Part shown: positions 25,469 to 33,205 of the stretch, one piece after another
Layout: every line of letters starts with the position of its first letter
Numbering within the stretch: the stretch's first letter is position 1
Assembly: GCA_031267675.1 (NCBI GenBank)
Contig: JAIRYT010000050.1
Coordinates: forward strand, 1-43,206
Length of the DNA: 43,206 nt
Direction: 5' to 3'
DNA from: Treponema sp.
Lineage (GTDB): Bacteria; Spirochaetota; Spirochaetia; Treponematales; Breznakiellaceae
Program-made: the position numbers and the translations under genes
The notes under the pieces: generated by a model
Database searches by the model: none
What the model saw: the letters and a program-made list of their open reading frames with translations, nothing else
Told to the model about the DNA's origin: nothing

Positions 25469-26353
25469 TTAAAGGCCGTTTTTTCTTTTATATGTTATTG
25501 TATACCCTTGATCCATAAAACCATGATCTTCCTGCGCCGTAGATTCCCATTTTGTGTATACAATGGTATTCTCGTCATAGAACGTATACCGGGTACCATA
25601 ACTTACACTGCCGTCAGTGCTGTATACGGGCCTTTTATTATTTGAAACCAAAAAGCTTCCGAAAGGCGCTTCCAAACGGCCATAGTCGTTGATACTAATG
25701 ACGATTTCATCTTCGTCACCCTCTCTTATTTTTTCCATATCTTCAACAAGGGGGATAAATATTCCGGTATATTTTTTTTGAGCGTCATAAGAAAAATATA
25801 AATGTATTACCTCCTCTATATCATCATAATTTTTTACAAAGATATCTACATCGCTGTCTATAGCCATCATGACATCGTTGGGAAGAATGTTAAAGGCAAC
25901 ATAAAAGTTATTAAGGTCAACAGTATATCTGGCATAAACATAGACATCGCTTCCGTTCTCATTATAATGTTCTGATTCAAAATGAATTAAACTATCACCA
26001 ACGGTAAAGCCTTCGTAAATTTCTTTAGGTTCAGAATGACTTATAGTATCTAATATGAAGGATCCTTTCTCGACTATTTTTTCGTCTACAAATAATAGTT
26101 CTTTTACCATCAAAAAATCATCAAATGATACCTCCAAAATGATAATATCTTTTTTAGTTGCCCATTCCGGTACATAAAGATAATAACCTAAAAATTCATC
26201 AAGAACAGTTTTATAATCGATTTCTGGTTTATTCCGGATTATTTCTTGTTCGATAATTAATGGCTGATTACCTGTTTCTTCCACAGTATTCTTTTCAGTG
26301 TTGCATGAAACAAAAAAAATCCCAAAAAGTAATAAATATAAATATTTCAGCAT
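25469..26353 (-). CDS. Lipoprotein of unknown function
   Basis: A 294-residue protein starting at the ATG at 26353, chosen for the GGAG about eight bases upstream and because it places a lipoprotein signal (LKYLYLLLFGIFFVSC) at the N-terminus; the frame extends 13 codons further without support. The mature part is acidic and rich in Asp, Tyr and Ile with alternating beta-like segments. No catalytic motif is recognised. Base composition is strongly AT-biased compared with the flanking housekeeping genes, which suggests acquisition. A TTGACA box on the same strand lies near 26436-26441. Confidence 0.75.
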   Translation of the reverse strand: MLKYLYLLLFGIFFVSCNTEKNTVEETGNQPLIIEQEIIRNKPEIDYKTVLDEFLGYYLYVPEWATKKDIIILEVSFDDFLMVKELLFVDEKIVEKGSFILDTISHSEPKEIYEGFTVGDSLIHFESEHYNENGSDVYVYARYTVDLNNFYVAFNILPNDVMMAIDSDVDIFVKNYDDIEEVIHLYFSYDAQKKYTGIFIPLVEDMEKIREGDEDEIVISINDYGRLEAPFGSFLVSNNKRPVYSTDGSVSYGTRYTFYDENTIVYTKWESTAQEDHGFMDQGYTITYKRKNGL

Positions 26354-26451
26354 ATAATACTCCTGCCCATATGTACCAAGATGACGCATCATTCCAATTG
26401 TTTTTTATACCCATATTTGTTTAACATTATTTTTGTCAATACTGTTTTATT

Positions 26452-27300
26452 TCACTTATTCGGCGGATCGGGTTCCGTTCGCCTGGGCGGCCGGCGACAT
26501 CGTTCCCACGGCTCATTCCGCCCATTTTCAACATATTCTATTATTTTTATGAATCCTTCTTCCAGTATTCTTTGTTCCGGTTTTTTCTTTGGATCAAACA
26601 TATTTGCAACATTCTCGAAATGTTTTAGTGAATCCTCTATAAAATTATTTATTATTTCAATCTTTGGCTCTATTCCCATTTCTATCCCCGCCTTCTTTCT
26701 TGCCAGCAATTCATTGATTTTATCCAATAATGCCTTGTCATTAATTTGTGATAATAATTTTTCAAATTCCATTGGCGGCGTTTCTTTATAATTCTCTATC
26801 CACATACAGGCCATAACCGGCCGTAATACATAAAAATATTTTTTTATCTTTACTTCGTCCGCTTTTAAAAATTGTCTATAATTTCCATTTGCCATATGTA
26901 AATAATGGTATACCGCAGATATTGGCGAAAAGTATTCATTGGATAATTCTTCCATAATATCAAAAAAATAACTGTCTTTATAATATACCACCGGTGATTT
27001 TAACCATTCAAAAAATACCGGATTTGATTTATTTATTAAAAACATCGTTTTTCGTAAATCCCAGCCGGAATAGTCAAAATCATTAATAATTGGATATTCA
27101 ATAACGTCCCTTTTAGGAAGAATATTTAAATACCAATTTTTATTATGAACGTATATAAAACGTATATCGTAATCGCTGTCATTGGATTCAAAGCCCCAGG
27201 CTCTGGATCCTGATTCTACGGCATATAATATTTTAACACCATGCTCTTTTTCTATTTCGGGCAATCTTTTCTTTATAATTTCAGATATTTTCTGTTTCAT
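26452..27300 (-). CDS. Predicted nucleotidyltransferase (COG3541/YcgL-like)
   Basis: A 282-residue protein. Residues about 20-48 read ILYAVESGSRAWGFESNDSDYDIRFIY, the GSRAWG...DSDYDIR motif of polymerase-beta-like nucleotidyltransferases with the metal-binding Asp pair. The rest (NPVFFEWLKSPVVYY, YHYLHMANGNYRQFL, KKYFYVLRPVMACMWI) follows the COG3541 pattern; these enzymes are uncharacterised or occur in phage and mobile elements. The ATG at 27300 begins seven bases after a TACTAT box, so the message is probably leaderless; a longer frame to 27405 would start upstream of the promoter. The last 20 or so residues are encoded by abruptly GC-rich sequence and may be a fusion tail. Confidence 0.8.
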   Translation of the reverse strand: MKQKISEIIKKRLPEIEKEHGVKILYAVESGSRAWGFESNDSDYDIRFIYVHNKNWYLNILPKRDVIEYPIINDFDYSGWDLRKTMFLINKSNPVFFEWLKSPVVYYKDSYFFDIMEELSNEYFSPISAVYHYLHMANGNYRQFLKADEVKIKKYFYVLRPVMACMWIENYKETPPMEFEKLLSQINDKALLDKINELLARKKAGIEMGIEPKIEIINNFIEDSLKHFENVANMFDPKKKPEQRILEEGFIKIIEYVENGRNEPWERCRRPPRRTEPDPPNK

Positions 27301-27306
27301 ATTCAA

Positions 27307-27335
27307 ATAGTACCATATTCTTTTATACGGCGCAA
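27307..27335 (-). promoter_or_regulatory. Promoter giving a leaderless nucleotidyltransferase mRNA
   Basis: On the minus strand, TTGCGC, a 17-base spacer, then TACTAT, ending six bases before the ATG at 27300. The start nucleotide would be at or next to the A of ATG. Confidence 0.55.
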
Positions 27336-27342
27336 GGATGCG

Positions 27343-27425
27343 GCGCATTTTGCCGGCCCTGGTCTTTGCCGCAAAACCCTTGTCAGGGCTGTCAAAGCGT
27401 CGCAAACGGCCGGAACGTTAGGCGC
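27343..27425 (+). repeat. attC-like imperfect inverted repeat A
   Basis: Nested complementary segments interrupted by symmetrical bulges: GCGC (27343) with GCGC (27422), CCGGCC with GGCCGG, CTTTG with CAAAG, and CCCT with AGGG around TGTC. The right end carries GTTAGGC (27417-27423), a perfect match to the integron core consensus GTTRRRY. The left core is poorly conserved. Size and layout resemble a degenerate attC site. Confidence 0.4.
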
Positions 27426-27450
27426 AAGCCCAAAAAAATTTTAAAAGTGG

Positions 27451-27479
27451 TTGACAGAATGAAAGAGAAGGGATATAGT
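27451..27479 (+). promoter_or_regulatory. Cassette promoter
   Basis: TTGACA, a 17-base spacer, then TATAGT. It lies 26 bases after the end of the attC-like repeat and drives the lipoprotein at 27540. Confidence 0.72.
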
Positions 27480-27539
27480 GGATTTACGAAGAATTTAATA
27501 GCTACCAATATAGCAATACCTGTTTTGGGGGGTGATAGT

Positions 27540-27908
27540 ATGGGGAAAATTATAGGCTGCATATTTCTTTTTTCAATAATGGTGGTTCCATCATCGTGTA
27601 CATTATTACAGCTAACTAACGACGTATTACAGATGGCTGAAGACGTAAACACTTTTGATACAAAAAATGATGACGAAAGCTATCCGGGCAATGTAAAAAT
27701 ATACATTGAAAACAGGGCCAAGGAAATAATTGTAGTATATGATTATGACTTTTTTAGAGGTGTTGAACTTGCCCGAATTCCGATGGGAGGGGTACAATTA
27801 ATAAATATAAAGAAAGGCAAAACAATATATGCAAGCGGCGGAAGCACCAAAAGGCCTTATTCAAAAATTATTTGTGATACCGATCAGGAAAAGTATCCAA
27901 TATATTGA
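27540..27908 (+). CDS. Small lipoprotein of unknown function
   Basis: A 122-residue protein. The frame is open from 27366, but the promoter at 27451-27479 rules out the earliest start; ATG at 27540 has GGGGGTGAT upstream and puts a hydrophobic signal with a loose lipobox (VVPSSC) at the N-terminus. The mature part includes NVKIYIENRAKEIIVVYDYDFFRGVELARIPMGG and looks like a small beta domain. I do not recognise it. The gene is AT-rich and lies alone between attC-like repeats A and B. Confidence 0.6.
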   Translation: MGKIIGCIFLFSIMVVPSSCTLLQLTNDVLQMAEDVNTFDTKNDDESYPGNVKIYIENRAKEIIVVYDYDFFRGVELARIPMGGVQLINIKKGKTIYASGGSTKRPYSKIICDTDQEKYPIY

Positions 27909-27989
27909 GCCTTTCCAAAGCTCAATTTTGGTAATTTTTTCAACATTTATTATCAAATGGTTCAAAATGACACGGTTTTAGGCAAAAAA

Positions 27990-28083
27990 GCATATTTCAA
28001 AAAACCGGATAAGGGCCCGGTCTTGCTACAGGCCCTTATCCGGGCCGGCAGAACATCGCATATACCCGGAACGTTATGCGCAA
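27990..28083 (+). repeat. attC-like inverted repeat B
   Basis: A perfect 13-base stem, CCGGATAAGGGCC (28005-28017) with its complement at 28031-28043, is flanked by GCATA (27990) and a right core GTTATGC (28073-28079) in the context CCGGAACGTTATGCGCAA. Repeat A has the near-identical context CCGGAACGTTAGGCGCAA, and both share a GGTCTT-like central loop. The strong stem could also be a terminator for the upstream lipoprotein gene, though no T-run follows. Confidence 0.42.
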
Positions 28084-28111
28084 TTTGTTAAAAAAATCCT
28101 AAAATTATCTG

Positions 28112-28140
28112 TTGACAGCAGGGATGTTTTGCGGTATAAT
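28112..28140 (+). promoter_or_regulatory. Perfect consensus cassette promoter
   Basis: TTGACA, a 17-base spacer, then TATAAT: full agreement with the sigma-70 consensus, 29 bases after repeat B and 26 bases before the next start codon. Confidence 0.85.
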
Positions 28141-28165
28141 TTGAAAAATTATGGAGGTGGTTGTA

Positions 28166-28735
28166 ATGATAAAGAAAATGAACGCGACTGGGTTTTTGGC
28201 TGTTTTAGCCGTTTTAACGGTGCTTTCGGCTTGTGTTTCACAGCCGGTGACAAGAAATGTTATTGATGACATTGGCGGTATACTGGACATCAACCGGTTT
28301 CAGTATTATGTATCTTCCGATATAAGGCTAACCGCAACTGAAAGGGTGAGGGAGCCAAACGTTGACAGGAGCGGTACTGCCAGTGTAAAGGAAACAGCAT
28401 TCCGGGATATTATTGTAATAAATAAAAGTACGATGGGAGTTTTAATGGATTCAAGAACGGACGAAGACGGTTTAATGATACTGGAAATATGTTTTGAAGA
28501 AAAGCCGTCAGACAGCGATAAAAGGATACTGTTTAAACAGGAAAGGGCGGGGTCAGAACAAAAATTTTATGTTTTCTATACGGACCTGCGGAGGCGGATA
28601 CTAAAATACGGAGATGTTGAATACAGCCTTGAGACAAAAAAAGGGCAGAGACCATTTTTAGAAATAAAAATAAACAGGAAGGAAATAGAAAATGAACGAA
28701 TTAGAAAGGTAAAAGGCAGGAAGGTAGAGTATTAA
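28166..28735 (+). CDS. Lipoprotein of unknown function
   Basis: A 189-residue protein. ATG at 28166 is chosen over ATG 28151 because the latter overlaps the GGAGGTGG ribosome site, and the downstream one leaves the right spacing. Signal peptide with a good lipobox (FLAVLAVLTVLSAC). The mature part contains YYVSSDIRLTATERVREP and LEICFEEKPSDSDKRILF, predicted mixed alpha/beta. No known domain is recognised. It is framed by the consensus promoter and repeat B on one side and inverted repeat C directly after the stop codon, like a one-gene cassette. Confidence 0.72.
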   Translation: MIKKMNATGFLAVLAVLTVLSACVSQPVTRNVIDDIGGILDINRFQYYVSSDIRLTATERVREPNVDRSGTASVKETAFRDIIVINKSTMGVLMDSRTDEDGLMILEICFEEKPSDSDKRILFKQERAGSEQKFYVFYTDLRRRILKYGDVEYSLETKKGQRPFLEIKINRKEIENERIRKVKGRKVEY

Positions 28736-28750
28736 CATACAAAGAACAAA

Positions 28751-28778
28751 CTGCGCATAACAGACCGGTTATGCGCAG
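28751..28778 (+). repeat. Inverted repeat C with attC-type core ends
   Basis: Perfect 11-base stem CTGCGCATAAC/GTTATGCGCAG around the loop AGACCG. The GTTATGC arm equals the right core of repeat B, and AGACCGG is the complement of the central CCGGTCT of repeat B. It could be a collapsed attC site or a terminator-like hairpin. Confidence 0.45.
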
Positions 28779-28830
28779 TAAATCCTCTATTCGCAGTTCA
28801 CGGCGGTTCGCAGTGGGGGTTTAATGCCCT

Positions 28831-28950
28831 GTAGTGTCAGCTTATTAGAAAATCGGCAAAAAACTGATGGTGATAAAAATTTTTTGACAGAAAGCCGTCA
28901 AGAAATGGGATGCGGAGGTGGAAAACAGGCCAAAAACAGCTTGGTTTTTT
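28831..28950 (+). repeat. Direct repeat family, copy 1
   Basis: Begins GTAGTGTCAGCTTATTAGAA and runs about 120 bases to an AACAGCTTGGTTTTTT end. Copy 2 at 29686 matches over its whole length with scattered changes. A translated frame inside contains DINENVLYRWIQRSKA, which resembles the helix-turn-helix of IS3-type OrfA proteins, so the repeat may be a decayed IS remnant. The stretch from 28951 to 29136 holds no recognisable gene; it has an ATCTTC/GAAGAT fold around a GTACCGGTT/AACCGTAC pair at about 29008-29086. Confidence 0.5.
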
Positions 28951-29136
28951 GGGATATCAACGAAAACGTGTTGTACCGGTGGATACAGCGGTCAAAAGCG
29001 GCGGTAATCTTCGCGCGGGAAAACCTCCAGTGACGGCGTACCGGTTCATGCAAGCGAACAAAAACCGTACCCTATCGGGAAGATTGTCGGAACGGAGGGA
29101 TGTCAATATCTTAATATTTATAAGGAGAGATGAAAA

Positions 29137-29676
29137 ATGAGAAAAACAATATTTGTGTTGCTTTCATTATTTGTATGTGCTTTTGCTGCAGCCATAATTT
29201 TTGCAGAAGACTTATTGGAGTGGAAAGAGCTGTTTATACAAAATAAATCAATTCGTGATGATTTTAATATTACTGCAGAAACAGAATCACCCTGGGTACG
29301 AAACTTTAACAAATTTTTTGAAGAAAATTCAAATGACTATATTTTATATGGTGCAACAGTTTTTTCACCAAAAGTTGAAGAGGAACTCACTGAGACTGAA
29401 ATGTTTGTATATGTATTTAGTTTTTTAAACAACAATGGATACATATTCACTTTAAATGAAAATGGAATAATTTGTAACAGCTATAATATTGTATATAATC
29501 TAGAGCATCTGTCTAATCCTTATTACCAGCCTGATGATGTATATTTTTCACTTGGTGGTGTTCATGGAGGAATATGGTCAATTGCAAGAGCAGCGAGTAT
29601 TAAAAACAACATGGTGAATATACAGTTTAAGATAATAAAAGGTATTGAGTTGAAGAAAGAGATAGGAATAGAATAG
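29137..29676 (+). CDS. Exported protein of unknown function
   Basis: A 179-residue protein with a clear signal peptide (KTIFVLLSLFVCAFAAAIIFAED). The mature part is acidic and rich in Asn, Phe and Tyr (ENSNDYILYGATVFSPKVEEEL, YYQPDDVYFSLGGVHGGIW). No family is recognised. AAGGAGAG lies nine bases before the ATG. The gene is strongly AT-rich and is flanked by copies 1 and 2 of the direct repeat family, so it may have moved or been duplicated with them. Confidence 0.7.
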   Translation: MRKTIFVLLSLFVCAFAAAIIFAEDLLEWKELFIQNKSIRDDFNITAETESPWVRNFNKFFEENSNDYILYGATVFSPKVEEELTETEMFVYVFSFLNNNGYIFTLNENGIICNSYNIVYNLEHLSNPYYQPDDVYFSLGGVHGGIWSIARAASIKNNMVNIQFKIIKGIELKKEIGIE

Positions 29677-29685
29677 GTCCGACCC

Positions 29686-29800
29686 GTAGTGTCAACTTAT
29701 TCGAAAGACGGCAAAAAAACCGAAAGCGGGAAATTTCTAACGGAAAGTCGTCAAGAAGTGGGATACGGAGTAGAAAACAGGTTGGAAACAGCTTGATTTT
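29686..29800 (+). repeat. Direct repeat family, copy 2
   Basis: Begins GTAGTGTCAACTTATTCGAA, ten bases after the stop codon of the exported-protein gene, and matches copy 1 to its AACAGCTTGATTTT end. Confidence 0.6.
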
Positions 29801-29861
29801 CAGCCACGGAGGGCTTATCGATCAGTTGATAGCACAAAACTAAGATTTGAGGAGCTTTAAA

Positions 29862-30194
29862 ATGAAGAGCGGATTTCCCCTGTTTATGTTGTTAATTGGA
29901 TGTATGTCAATGAATAATTCACAATCATATTTATCAAATGGGGCATTAAGAAAATATAACGGCAAAGAAGTTTCTGTTTTTCTGAACGATCTGACTGAAA
30001 AATTTATTGAGTACTATTTCCTAGATGAACCACCAGGAAAACTGGGCGGATGTACACTTTGCTTTGAAACATATGAGATAAATATTTATATTTCTTCCTG
30101 GAATTTTGTAAAAAGATTCAATCGGGAAATGGTATGGGATTTTGAAGACTTTAAAAAGGAGAAAATTGATAGAATAAGAATTATAAAATACTAG
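29862..30194 (+). CDS. Small lipoprotein of unknown function
   Basis: A 110-residue protein. ATG at 29862 follows GAGGAG by seven bases; the TTG at 29847 lies within the ribosome-site region and is rejected. The N-terminus FPLFMLLIGC is a short lipoprotein signal. The remainder (YNGKEVSVFLNDLTEKFIEYYFLDEPPGKLGGCTLCFETYEINIYI) looks like a small alpha/beta fold, with a Cys pair in GGCTLC. No family is recognised. It lies between direct-repeat copies 2 and 3, and copy 3 starts two bases after its stop codon. Confidence 0.65.
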   Translation: MKSGFPLFMLLIGCMSMNNSQSYLSNGALRKYNGKEVSVFLNDLTEKFIEYYFLDEPPGKLGGCTLCFETYEINIYISSWNFVKRFNREMVWDFEDFKKEKIDRIRIIKY

Positions 30195-30195
30195 C

Positions 30196-30228
30196 GTAGT
30201 GTCAACTTATTAGAAAATCGGCAAAAAA
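30196..30228 (+). repeat. Direct repeat family, copy 3 (short)
   Basis: GTAGTGTCAACTTATTAGAA and on to CGGCAAAAAA, about 33 bases matching copies 1 and 2, after which similarity is lost. Confidence 0.55.
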
Positions 30229-30619
30229 GCCAGGAATTTGCCAAAAAACAACATGATTTTTGACATGCGGACACAGTTATCCTGCTGTGAAAGCTTTGAG
30301 TTAGTAAATTGCAACAAATAACGCCTACGCCGCTTCGCGGTAGTAATGGTTGTGTAATCCAAAGAGAAGAGGATTTAACCGTGATGTCAAATAAGTATTT
30401 TTTCTTCGTAAACTTCTTTGACTTCTTCGACTTTGAGGTAAAAAAACCCACAGGGTGCATAGAAGGCGCGAAACCCGAAAAGCGGCGGCTTCTGTTTAAT
30501 CGCTCCGGTCGCCAGCTGTTCGGGCGGGGCGTTGACACCAAGGACCGCTGCGGCATACCGGCATATGTAACGACCGCGCTGTTTGCGTCCGGAACAGCGG
30601 CCAATCCGGGCTCCCTCCC
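30229..30619. other. Intergenic stretch at the island's right edge
   Basis: No convincing gene. A CTACgCCG-cTT-CGGTAG-like hairpin lies at about 30332-30349. A frame of 83 codons from ATG 30384 has a weak GAGGA upstream, but composition switches abruptly to GC-rich at about 30440, where all frames stay open, so coding is doubtful. The switch probably marks the border between the AT-rich island and the housekeeping block. Confidence 0.35.
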
Positions 30620-30649
30620 TTGTAAAATACCGTGATCGTGCGCTAAACT
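30620..30649 (+). promoter_or_regulatory. def: Candidate def promoter
   Basis: TTGTAA, an 18-base spacer, then TAAACT, ending 11 bases before the ATG of def. No Shine-Dalgarno precedes that ATG, so a leader of only about five bases is implied. Confidence 0.45.
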
Positions 30650-30660
30650 GATACCGGTCT

Positions 30661-31164
30661 ATGAACGTTATCCATTTTACTTCCTGCCCCGATGATCCCG
30701 GCGACCAGACGTTACGGCAAAAAGCCGCTTCTGTCAAAGATATCAACGACCGGGTTCGTGAACTTGTCGCCGGTATGCGCGCGCTTATGGTAAAGGACAA
30801 GGGCGTGGGGCTTGCGGCGCCCCAGGTGGGAATGTTGCAGCGCGTCTTTGTTACCCATGCCGATGGAGACGAGTTCCGCGTTTTTATCAATCCTTCCGTA
30901 CTGTGGACAAGCCAGGAACAGGCTGTTTACGAAGAAGGCTGTCTTTCACTGCCGGGAATCTGGGCCGAAGTCGTCCGGCCCCGGGCGATCAAGATTCAGG
31001 CGTGGAACGAAAAGGGCCGGGCGTTTACCCTGGATGCTTCGGGTATTTTGGCGCGGGTCATTCAGCATGAATATGATCATTTACAGGGAGTGCTTTTTAT
31101 TGATCGCGTCGACCAGGCCCGGCGGGACAAACTTCTTGCAAAAATCGCCAAAGCAAAAAAATAA
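30661..31164 (+). CDS. def: Peptide deformylase
   Basis: A 167-residue enzyme with all three family motifs: GVGLAAPQVG, EGCLSLP (metal-binding Cys) and HEYDH (two metal-binding His and the catalytic Glu). It removes the formyl group from nascent proteins, using Fe2+ or a similar metal. It is directly followed by fmt, whose ATG abuts its stop codon, so the formylation and deformylation genes are co-expressed. It begins the rightward housekeeping run. Confidence 0.97.
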   Translation: MNVIHFTSCPDDPGDQTLRQKAASVKDINDRVRELVAGMRALMVKDKGVGLAAPQVGMLQRVFVTHADGDEFRVFINPSVLWTSQEQAVYEEGCLSLPGIWAEVVRPRAIKIQAWNEKGRAFTLDASGILARVIQHEYDHLQGVLFIDRVDQARRDKLLAKIAKAKK

Positions 31165-32121
31165 ATGCGTGTACTTTTTGCCGGAAACCCGGCTATCGCC
31201 GTACCATCGCTTGCCATAGCCGCAGGAACATCCTGGACGCTTGCCGGAGTGCTTACCAATTCCGACAGCGCGCGGGGCAGAAGCGGCAAAAAAGAATCAA
31301 GCGACATTGCAAGGGCGGCCCTTTCGCTGGGGGTTCCCGTTCTTAAATTTGATACGCTCAAAACAGAAGCGCGCGAAGCGGCCGCCGCCCTTAAAGCCGA
31401 TTTACTTGTTTCGTTTGCCTACGGACGCATCTTTGGGCCAAAGTTTCTTGCCCTCTTTCCCCTGGGGGGAATTAACATTCATCCTTCCCTGCTGCCCAAA
31501 TACCGCGGGCCTTCGCCCATACAGGAGGCAATCTTTCGCCGCGACACCTATACCGGCGTCAGCATACAGCGGCTTGCCGCGGGCATGGACGAAGGCGACA
31601 TCCTTTTGCAAACGGTTGTTCCGCTTGACGGCCGCGAAACCACCGCGTCGCTCAGCGAAACAGCCGCCCGTGCGGGAGCGCGGCTGCTTAATCAGTTTCT
31701 GTCCGCGCTTAAAGAAAACGGAACAGCCGCGCTTACAGGACAGCCGCAACAGGGGGAGCCCAGTTACTGCACGCTTTTAAACCGCGCCAGGTCGTGTATC
31801 GACTGGAATCAGAGCGCACTGGACATTGACGCGCAGATTAGGGCCTGTACGCCCTGGCCGGCGGCGCACACCGCGCATAACGGCAAAGTAATCAACATAC
31901 TCAGGGCGATGCCTGTCCCCGGTGAAAGCCCCCGGCCGCCCGAAGGCGCGCCCGGCCAGGTCTTGGGCAAGGACCGTAAATTCGGTATACTAATTCAAAC
32001 AGGAGACGGGGTGCTCGCGGTTTCGTGCCTTCAGTATCAAACCAAAAAGGCGCTTCCCTGGCAGGCCTTTTTAAACGGCGCGCGGGATTTTACCGGTTCC
32101 TGTCTCCAAGGGGGATTTTGA
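31165..32121 (+). CDS. fmt: Methionyl-tRNA formyltransferase
   Basis: A 318-residue enzyme. The N-terminal Rossmann domain begins RVLFAGNPAIAVPSL; the catalytic region NIHPSLLPKYRGPSPIQ holds the Asn and His, and DEGDILLQ the Asp. The C-terminal OB-like domain (about 205-318; ARSCIDWNQSALDIDAQIRACTPWPAAHT) binds the tRNA acceptor. It transfers a formyl group from 10-formyl-THF to Met-tRNAfMet. It starts immediately after the def stop codon and ends three bases before the PASTA gene. Confidence 0.96.
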   Translation: MRVLFAGNPAIAVPSLAIAAGTSWTLAGVLTNSDSARGRSGKKESSDIARAALSLGVPVLKFDTLKTEAREAAAALKADLLVSFAYGRIFGPKFLALFPLGGINIHPSLLPKYRGPSPIQEAIFRRDTYTGVSIQRLAAGMDEGDILLQTVVPLDGRETTASLSETAARAGARLLNQFLSALKENGTAALTGQPQQGEPSYCTLLNRARSCIDWNQSALDIDAQIRACTPWPAAHTAHNGKVINILRAMPVPGESPRPPEGAPGQVLGKDRKFGILIQTGDGVLAVSCLQYQTKKALPWQAFLNGARDFTGSCLQGGF

Positions 32122-32124
32122 TTT

Positions 32125-33162
32125 ATGGCGCTGAATTTTGATCTTGAAGGCATCGAAGACTACATGGGAGATCATCTTAAACTCTTTATCTCCCTTACGA
32201 TAGGCCTGCTTTTTTTTGTCGGATTGATCGCCCTTTCGGTATTCCTTATCGTCGTACGGGGCAAGGAACAGGTAATGGTTCCCGACATTGTCGGCCGCGA
32301 TCTTACCCAGGCGCTGATGGAACTGCAGGAAAAGGAACTGTACCCGCGGATACAGCTGCGTTCAACCGGATCAGAAAGCGATCGCGGAACAATCCTTGAA
32401 CAGGAACCGCCGGCGGGCACCATTGTAAAAGCGGAACGCCGTATTAATCTGGTGGTAAGCCAGGGCGTCGCGCTCGATAAAATTGGAAACTACATTGGAA
32501 AAAACATTGGCGATGTCCGCGTATCGCTTACCCTGCTGCGCGAGCAGAATCCGCAGATACAGATTTCGGTAAAAGAACCGTTTATGTATCAATATTCCAG
32601 CGAGCCGGTGGGCACCATACTTCAGCAAAATCCCGAACCGGAAACAGACATTACCGGCTCCACAACGCTTGAACTGGTAGTAAGCCGCGGACCCGAAAAC
32701 GTACGCATCGCCGCCCCGGATCTGCGGGGCTTGACCATTACGCAGGCGCTGGAACGGATCAGCCAGGCTCAGGTGAATTTTAGATTTACGCTACGCGCGG
32801 CAAACGAAAACGAACGCCCCGATACGGTAATTGCCCAGGACCCCGGACCGGGGGCCGAGTTACGCCCCTCCGACCGCGTATCGGTCACGGTTACCAGCCC
32901 CACTCCCTCTGCGGGCGAAGTAGTCGGCATGTATACCTACACGCTTCCCCAAAATCCCTATCCCCTTCTTGTTTCCGTCGAGGCGGAGCTTCCTTCGGGT
33001 GTCAGGCAGCGGCTGGTAAGTTTTAATCATTCAGGCGGCGAAGTTTCGGTTCCGTACCGCCTGCCCTTTGGTTCGACAATCATTCTTTCAATGCTTGACC
33101 GCGAAATTAACCGGCAGCAAATTAACGAACCGGTCGAGAATCTTTCGCTTGACGAAATGTAG
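32125..33162 (+). CDS. Membrane-anchored PASTA-domain protein
   Basis: A 345-residue protein with a short cytoplasmic N-terminus, one membrane span (about residues 20-45), and three extracytoplasmic PASTA repeats: VMVPDIVGRDLTQALMELQE..., IGNYIGKNIGDVRVSLTLL... and RIAAPDLRGLTITQALERI.... A final beta domain of about 80 residues begins GEVVGMYTYTLP. PASTA modules bind muropeptides or lipid II, usually on Ser/Thr kinases or PBPs; here no kinase or transpeptidase domain is attached, so it may be a scaffold or sensor in peptidoglycan synthesis. It follows fmt by three bases. Confidence 0.87.
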   Translation: MALNFDLEGIEDYMGDHLKLFISLTIGLLFFVGLIALSVFLIVVRGKEQVMVPDIVGRDLTQALMELQEKELYPRIQLRSTGSESDRGTILEQEPPAGTIVKAERRINLVVSQGVALDKIGNYIGKNIGDVRVSLTLLREQNPQIQISVKEPFMYQYSSEPVGTILQQNPEPETDITGSTTLELVVSRGPENVRIAAPDLRGLTITQALERISQAQVNFRFTLRAANENERPDTVIAQDPGPGAELRPSDRVSVTVTSPTPSAGEVVGMYTYTLPQNPYPLLVSVEAELPSGVRQRLVSFNHSGGEVSVPYRLPFGSTIILSMLDREINRQQINEPVENLSLDEM

Positions 33163-33205
33163 CGCGTCCGGTAAATAGAGCCGGCACGAAAGGAGTTTTT
33201 CCCCT

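Noticed and set aside
28151-28165. ATG 28151 as start of the lipoprotein
   Set aside because: It overlaps the GGAGGTGG ribosome site that serves the ATG at 28166.
30384-30635. An 83-codon gene before def
   Set aside because: Composition changes abruptly inside the frame, all frames stay open in the GC-rich half, and no family is recognisable.
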